DNA from: an uncultured Candidatus Soleaferrea sp.
GTDB taxonomy: Bacteria > Bacillota > Clostridia > Oscillospirales > Ruminococcaceae
Direction: 5' to 3'
Assembly: GCA_934527325.1 (NCBI GenBank)
Contig: CAKTAG010000001.1
Coordinates: forward strand, 29,075 to 93,074
DNA: 64,000 bases
Positions 61,413 through 64,000 of this stretch are shown piece by piece. The translations under genes were made by a program, and so were the position numbers. Below the pieces are notes generated by a model. The model searched no databases. It was not told the origin of the DNA and saw only the letters and a list, made by a program, of their open reading frames with translations. Every line of letters begins with the position of its first letter. Position 1 is the first letter of the stretch.

Positions 61413-62354
61413 ATGATGAAGTTTTATAAAACCATTAATTCCAAAATAGAATTAGTTAACCAAATAGAAGATGGCTGCTGGGTAAACGTTATTAACCCAA
61501 CAGTTGATGAAATTAATTTTATTATTAAAACATTAAATATAGTGCCATCTTTTTTAAATGCTGCATTAGATGAAGAAGAATCTTCTAGAATAGAAAGTGA
61601 AGATGGCCAAACTTTAATAATAGTTGATGCACCAATTGCTGAACAACAAACGGAAAATACTATTGTGTATTTAACCATGCCGGTAGGTATTATTATTGCA
61701 GATAAACATATTATAACTGTTGCTATTAGGGAACATGCTGTGTTAAACGAAATAGCAAATGGTACAATTAAAAATATACATACAACGTTAAAAACTAGGT
61801 TTGTTTTTATATTATTGTTAAGAATAGTTTTAAGGTTTTTACAATATTTAAGGCAAATCGATAAAATACAAAATATTATGGAAAGGCAGTTAAAAGAATC
61901 TATGAAGAATAAAGATCTTTTCCAAATGTTGGGTTTGGAAAAATCTTTAGTTTATTTTTCTACTGCTCTTAAAGCGAACGAGGTTACATTAGAAAAAATT
62001 CTTAGAGGTAGGTTGCTTAAACTTTATGATGAGGACCAAGATATTTTAGAAGATGTTCTTATTGAAATACGGCAGGCTATTGATATGACTAGTACATATT
62101 CTGGAATATTATCTAGCACAATGGATATTTTTGCTTCTATAATATCTAATAATTTAAATATTGTTATGAAGTCGTTGACGTTGATTACTATACTTATGAC
62201 TATACCTAATATAATTACTAGTTTTTATGGTATGAATGTGGAGCTACCTTTTCAACATAGGGGATATTTAGGTTTATTATTCGTATCTAGTATTATTTTG
62301 TTAGCTACTGTAATTGCATGGAAAATAATGTCTAAAAAAAATATGTTTAGGTAA
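61413..62354 (+). CDS. CorA-family magnesium/metal transporter
   Basis: The product (313 residues from ATG 61413) has a soluble N-terminal funnel domain and a long helix (about residues 130-250). Two C-terminal membrane segments follow, the first ending in the YGMNVELPF signature. CorA proteins are pentameric channels for Mg2+ or other divalent ions. A GTG at 61404 extends the frame but lies almost on the AAGGA site. Confidence 0.92.
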   Translation: MMKFYKTINSKIELVNQIEDGCWVNVINPTVDEINFIIKTLNIVPSFLNAALDEEESSRIESEDGQTLIIVDAPIAEQQTENTIVYLTMPVGIIIADKHIITVAIREHAVLNEIANGTIKNIHTTLKTRFVFILLLRIVLRFLQYLRQIDKIQNIMERQLKESMKNKDLFQMLGLEKSLVYFSTALKANEVTLEKILRGRLLKLYDEDQDILEDVLIEIRQAIDMTSTYSGILSSTMDIFASIISNNLNIVMKSLTLITILMTIPNIITSFYGMNVELPFQHRGYLGLLFVSSIILLATVIAWKIMSKKNMFR

Positions 62355-62412
62355 AATATTATTTTATTTGGGTTAGCTGTTTTTAACTTTTACGAATTGT
62401 TTTTAGATTTAT

Positions 62413-62441
62413 TTGACAAACGTTTATTTATGTATTATAAT
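62413..62441 (+). promoter_or_regulatory. Promoter of tRNA-Arg(CCT)
   Basis: Perfect TTGACA (62413-62418), 17-base spacer, perfect TATAAT (62436-62441), 13 bases before the tRNA. Confidence 0.85.
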
Positions 62442-62454
62442 AATAGTAAAATGT

Positions 62455-62531
62455 GTGCCCATAGCTCATTCGGATAGAGCGAACGCCTCCTAAGCGTTAG
62501 GTGGGAGGTTCGAATCCTCTTGGGCACGCCA
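62455..62531 (+). tRNA. tRNA-Arg(CCT)
   Basis: Acceptor GTGCCCA/TGGGCAC; anticodon loop CTCCTAA gives CCT. CCA is encoded; 77 bases. Confidence 0.95.
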
Positions 62532-62561
62532 TTTTTTATTGTAAATATAATTTATAATTGC

Positions 62562-62591
62562 AACCGTCACAACTTTTTGTTGTGGCGGTAA
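62562..62591 (+). terminator. Hairpin after tRNA-Arg
   Basis: ACCGTCACAAC pairs with GTTGTGGCGGT (one G-T pair) around a TTTTT loop. It has no T-run after it, so it may be only a weak terminator or a leader hairpin of dnaJ. Confidence 0.5.
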
Positions 62592-62635
62592 GCTGTGTTT
62601 ATGCGTTATATATTTAAAATAGGGAGAGAGCAAAA

Positions 62636-63793
62636 GTGAGTAATAAAAGAGATTATTATGAAGTGTTAGGTGTTACAAAAAATGCTTCAGAAGATGAAAT
62701 AAAAAAAGCGTATAGAAAAAAAGCGAAAGAATATCACCCAGATTTAAACCCTAATAATAAAGAAGCTGCAGAAAAGTTTAAAGAAGTAAATGAAGCATAC
62801 GAAGTTCTTTCAGATAGTCAAAAAAAATCTGCTTACGATAATTTTGGCCACGCTGGAGTAGATCCATCGTATGGTGGTGCTGGCAGCTACAGTGCGGGAG
62901 CAAGTGGTTTTGGTGGCTTTGGAGATATAGGTGATATTTTTGAAAATATATTTGGTGGTTTTGGTGGTGGCTTTTCATCATCTAGAGCTAGAAATGCTAA
63001 TGCGCCAATAAAAGGTGATGATGTATTAGTTGGTATTACACTATCTTTTATAGAGGCTGCATTAGGTTGTAAAAAAACAATATCTTTTACAAGAAAAGAA
63101 AAATGTTCAGCTTGTTCAGGAACAGGAGCAAAGAATGGAACTTCTCCTCAAACTTGCCCTACTTGCCATGGAACTGGGCAAATAAGAGTAGAACAACGTA
63201 CTCCGTTTGGTTCAATTTCTACGGCAAAAACTTGCCCTACTTGTGGTGGAAAAGGAAAGATAATTAAAGAACCGTGTGCAGAATGCCATGGAACAGGTAA
63301 AGTTAAGAAAAATGTAAAAATCGATATTGATGTGCCTGCTGGAATAGATGATAATCAAACATTTATATTAAGAGGGCAAGGAGATAGCGGGGATAATAAT
63401 GGCCCAAATGGTGATTTGTGTGTAAAAGTTAGAGTTACTAAACATGAAATATTTAAAAGAGATGGGTATGATGTTTATTGTGAACTCCCGTTAACATTTA
63501 CGCAGGCTGTATTTGGCGAAGAAGTAACTGTGCCTACTATAGATGGTAAAGTTAAATATAATATTGGTGAAGGAACACAACCGGGTACTACATTTAGGTT
63601 AAGGAATAAAGGTATTCCGTATGTTAATGGAAAAGGTAGAGGTGACCAATACGTTAAAGTTAATATTGAGGTACCCAAAAATCTTAACAGCAAACAAAAA
63701 GAACAATTAAGAGCTTTTGAAGCAACTCTTAATTCAGATAAAAATTATACAAAAAGAAGATCGTTTTTTGATAAATTAAAAGATCTAATCTAA
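62636..63793 (+). CDS. dnaJ: Chaperone protein DnaJ
   Basis: The 385-residue co-chaperone stimulates DnaK ATPase. It has the J domain with YHPDLNP, a Gly/Phe-rich region (about 75-115) and four zinc repeats ([32 protein letters not shown]). Two beta-barrel C-terminal domains complete the type I form. The start is GTG behind AGGGAGAG. dnaK, grpE and hrcA are not upstream, where a tRNA lies instead. Confidence 0.96.
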   Translation: MSNKRDYYEVLGVTKNASEDEIKKAYRKKAKEYHPDLNPNNKEAAEKFKEVNEAYEVLSDSQKKSAYDNFGHAGVDPSYGGAGSYSAGASGFGGFGDIGDIFENIFGGFGGGFSSSRARNANAPIKGDDVLVGITLSFIEAALGCKKTISFTRKEKCSACSGTGAKNGTSPQTCPTCHGTGQIRVEQRTPFGSISTAKTCPTCGGKGKIIKEPCAECHGTGKVKKNVKIDIDVPAGIDDNQTFILRGQGDSGDNNGPNGDLCVKVRVTKHEIFKRDGYDVYCELPLTFTQAVFGEEVTVPTIDGKVKYNIGEGTQPGTTFRLRNKGIPYVNGKGRGDQYVKVNIEVPKNLNSKQKEQLRAFEATLNSDKNYTKRRSFFDKLKDLI

Positions 63794-63836
63794 AAATAGA
63801 AATTTATATTTTTAATATAAGCGGGAAACACTATAA

Positions 63837-63906
63837 ACATAGCCGACTTTAGTGGTTTTTTGGTATTGTAAAAAAATACTATTATACCACTCTGCTATGT
63901 TTTTTT
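63837..63906 (+). terminator. Terminator of dnaJ
   Basis: Nested stems ACATAGC/GCTATGT, AGTGGT/ACCACT and GTATT/AATAC-type pairs, followed by seven T. Confidence 0.8.
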
Positions 63907-63997
63907 ATTATAATATTTAATTTTATCGCGAACCACACGAAAAGAGTGAAAAAAAAGAAAAAAAGAGAGAAAAATATGTTGACAAGGAGGAAGAAGT

Positions 63998-64000
63998 ATG
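63998..64000 (+). CDS. Start codon of the next gene (partial)
   Basis: The window ends in AAGGAGGAAGAAGT-ATG, a strong ribosome site with correct spacing. Only the start codon is inside, so the product cannot be named. Confidence 0.6.

Overview
The window is low-GC, Gram-positive, anaerobic DNA, most likely a host-associated member of the Clostridia. Evidence: the AT-rich codon use, the clostridial order of the 3' part of the spc/alpha ribosomal operon with a KOW gene between map and infA, an anaerobic (class III) ribonucleotide reductase, the SCIFF peptide/radical-SAM pair behind yajC, a DnaD/DnaI-type helicase-loader pair, and strong sigma-A promoters with 16-17 bp spacers. BspA-like repeat proteins and two sugar-phosphate:phosphate antiporter-like transporters suggest life in or on a host; that is inference. 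Thirteen tRNA genes, all encoding CCA, are present; no rRNA was seen.

Layout. 1-7215: rpmD-rplO-secY-adk-map-KOW-infA-rpmJ-rpsM-rpsK-rpsD-rpoA-rplQ, with a structured leader before rpsD. 7216-8076: operon terminator, a GC-rich fragment resembling the 5' end of a group IIC intron, then a leftward tRNA operon (Gly-Arg-His-Gln). 8123-10607: nrdD (leftward) with a promoter and possible NrdR sites. 10678-16562: two tRNA-Leu, lepB, rbgA, rnhB, yraN, pyk, a MinD-type ATPase and a methylglyoxal-synthase-like protein lacking its catalytic residues. 16600-20658: a cluster of unrecognised secreted proteins, two sharing a nearly identical signal-peptide region. 20794-26042: yajC, a TIGR04086-type membrane protein, SCIFF and its maturase, and a two-component system. 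26131-43300: thrS, a ClpP/TepA-like protease, uppP, murC, tRNA-Ser, secG, a caspase-fold peptidase candidate, an Asp23 family gene, fakA, recG, envelope proteins, coaX and an orphan amino-acid binding lipoprotein. 43379-48291: a BspA-like/Cna-B surface gene and two OPA-family transporters. 48572-54054: a short exopolysaccharide set (sugar transferase, EpsG-like polymerase, GT2), a COG2426 membrane protein and a D,D-carboxypeptidase. 54355-55055: a five-tRNA operon. 55140-64000: alr, dnaD, dnaI, an AlkD-like gene, a second BspA-like/Cna-B gene, a decayed stretch, a CorA-type transporter, tRNA-Arg, dnaJ, and the start codon of another gene.

The most unusual feature is the pair of BspA-like/Cna-B loci (about 43.4-45.1 and 59.2-60.8 kb). 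They share a long duplicated upstream block with promoter, ribosome site, start codon and a run of nine G inside the predicted signal-peptide region. In both copies nine G puts the start codon out of frame with the rest; eight or eleven would restore one continuous secreted protein. This looks like slipped-strand phase variation, both copies OFF as sequenced, although programmed slippage or a homopolymer sequencing error cannot be excluded. Next in interest are the caspase/gingipain-like protein, the intron remnant placed just after a terminator, the degenerate methylglyoxal synthase beside MinD, and the hairpins between SCIFF and its maturase and between the Shine-Dalgarno and start codon of a transporter gene.
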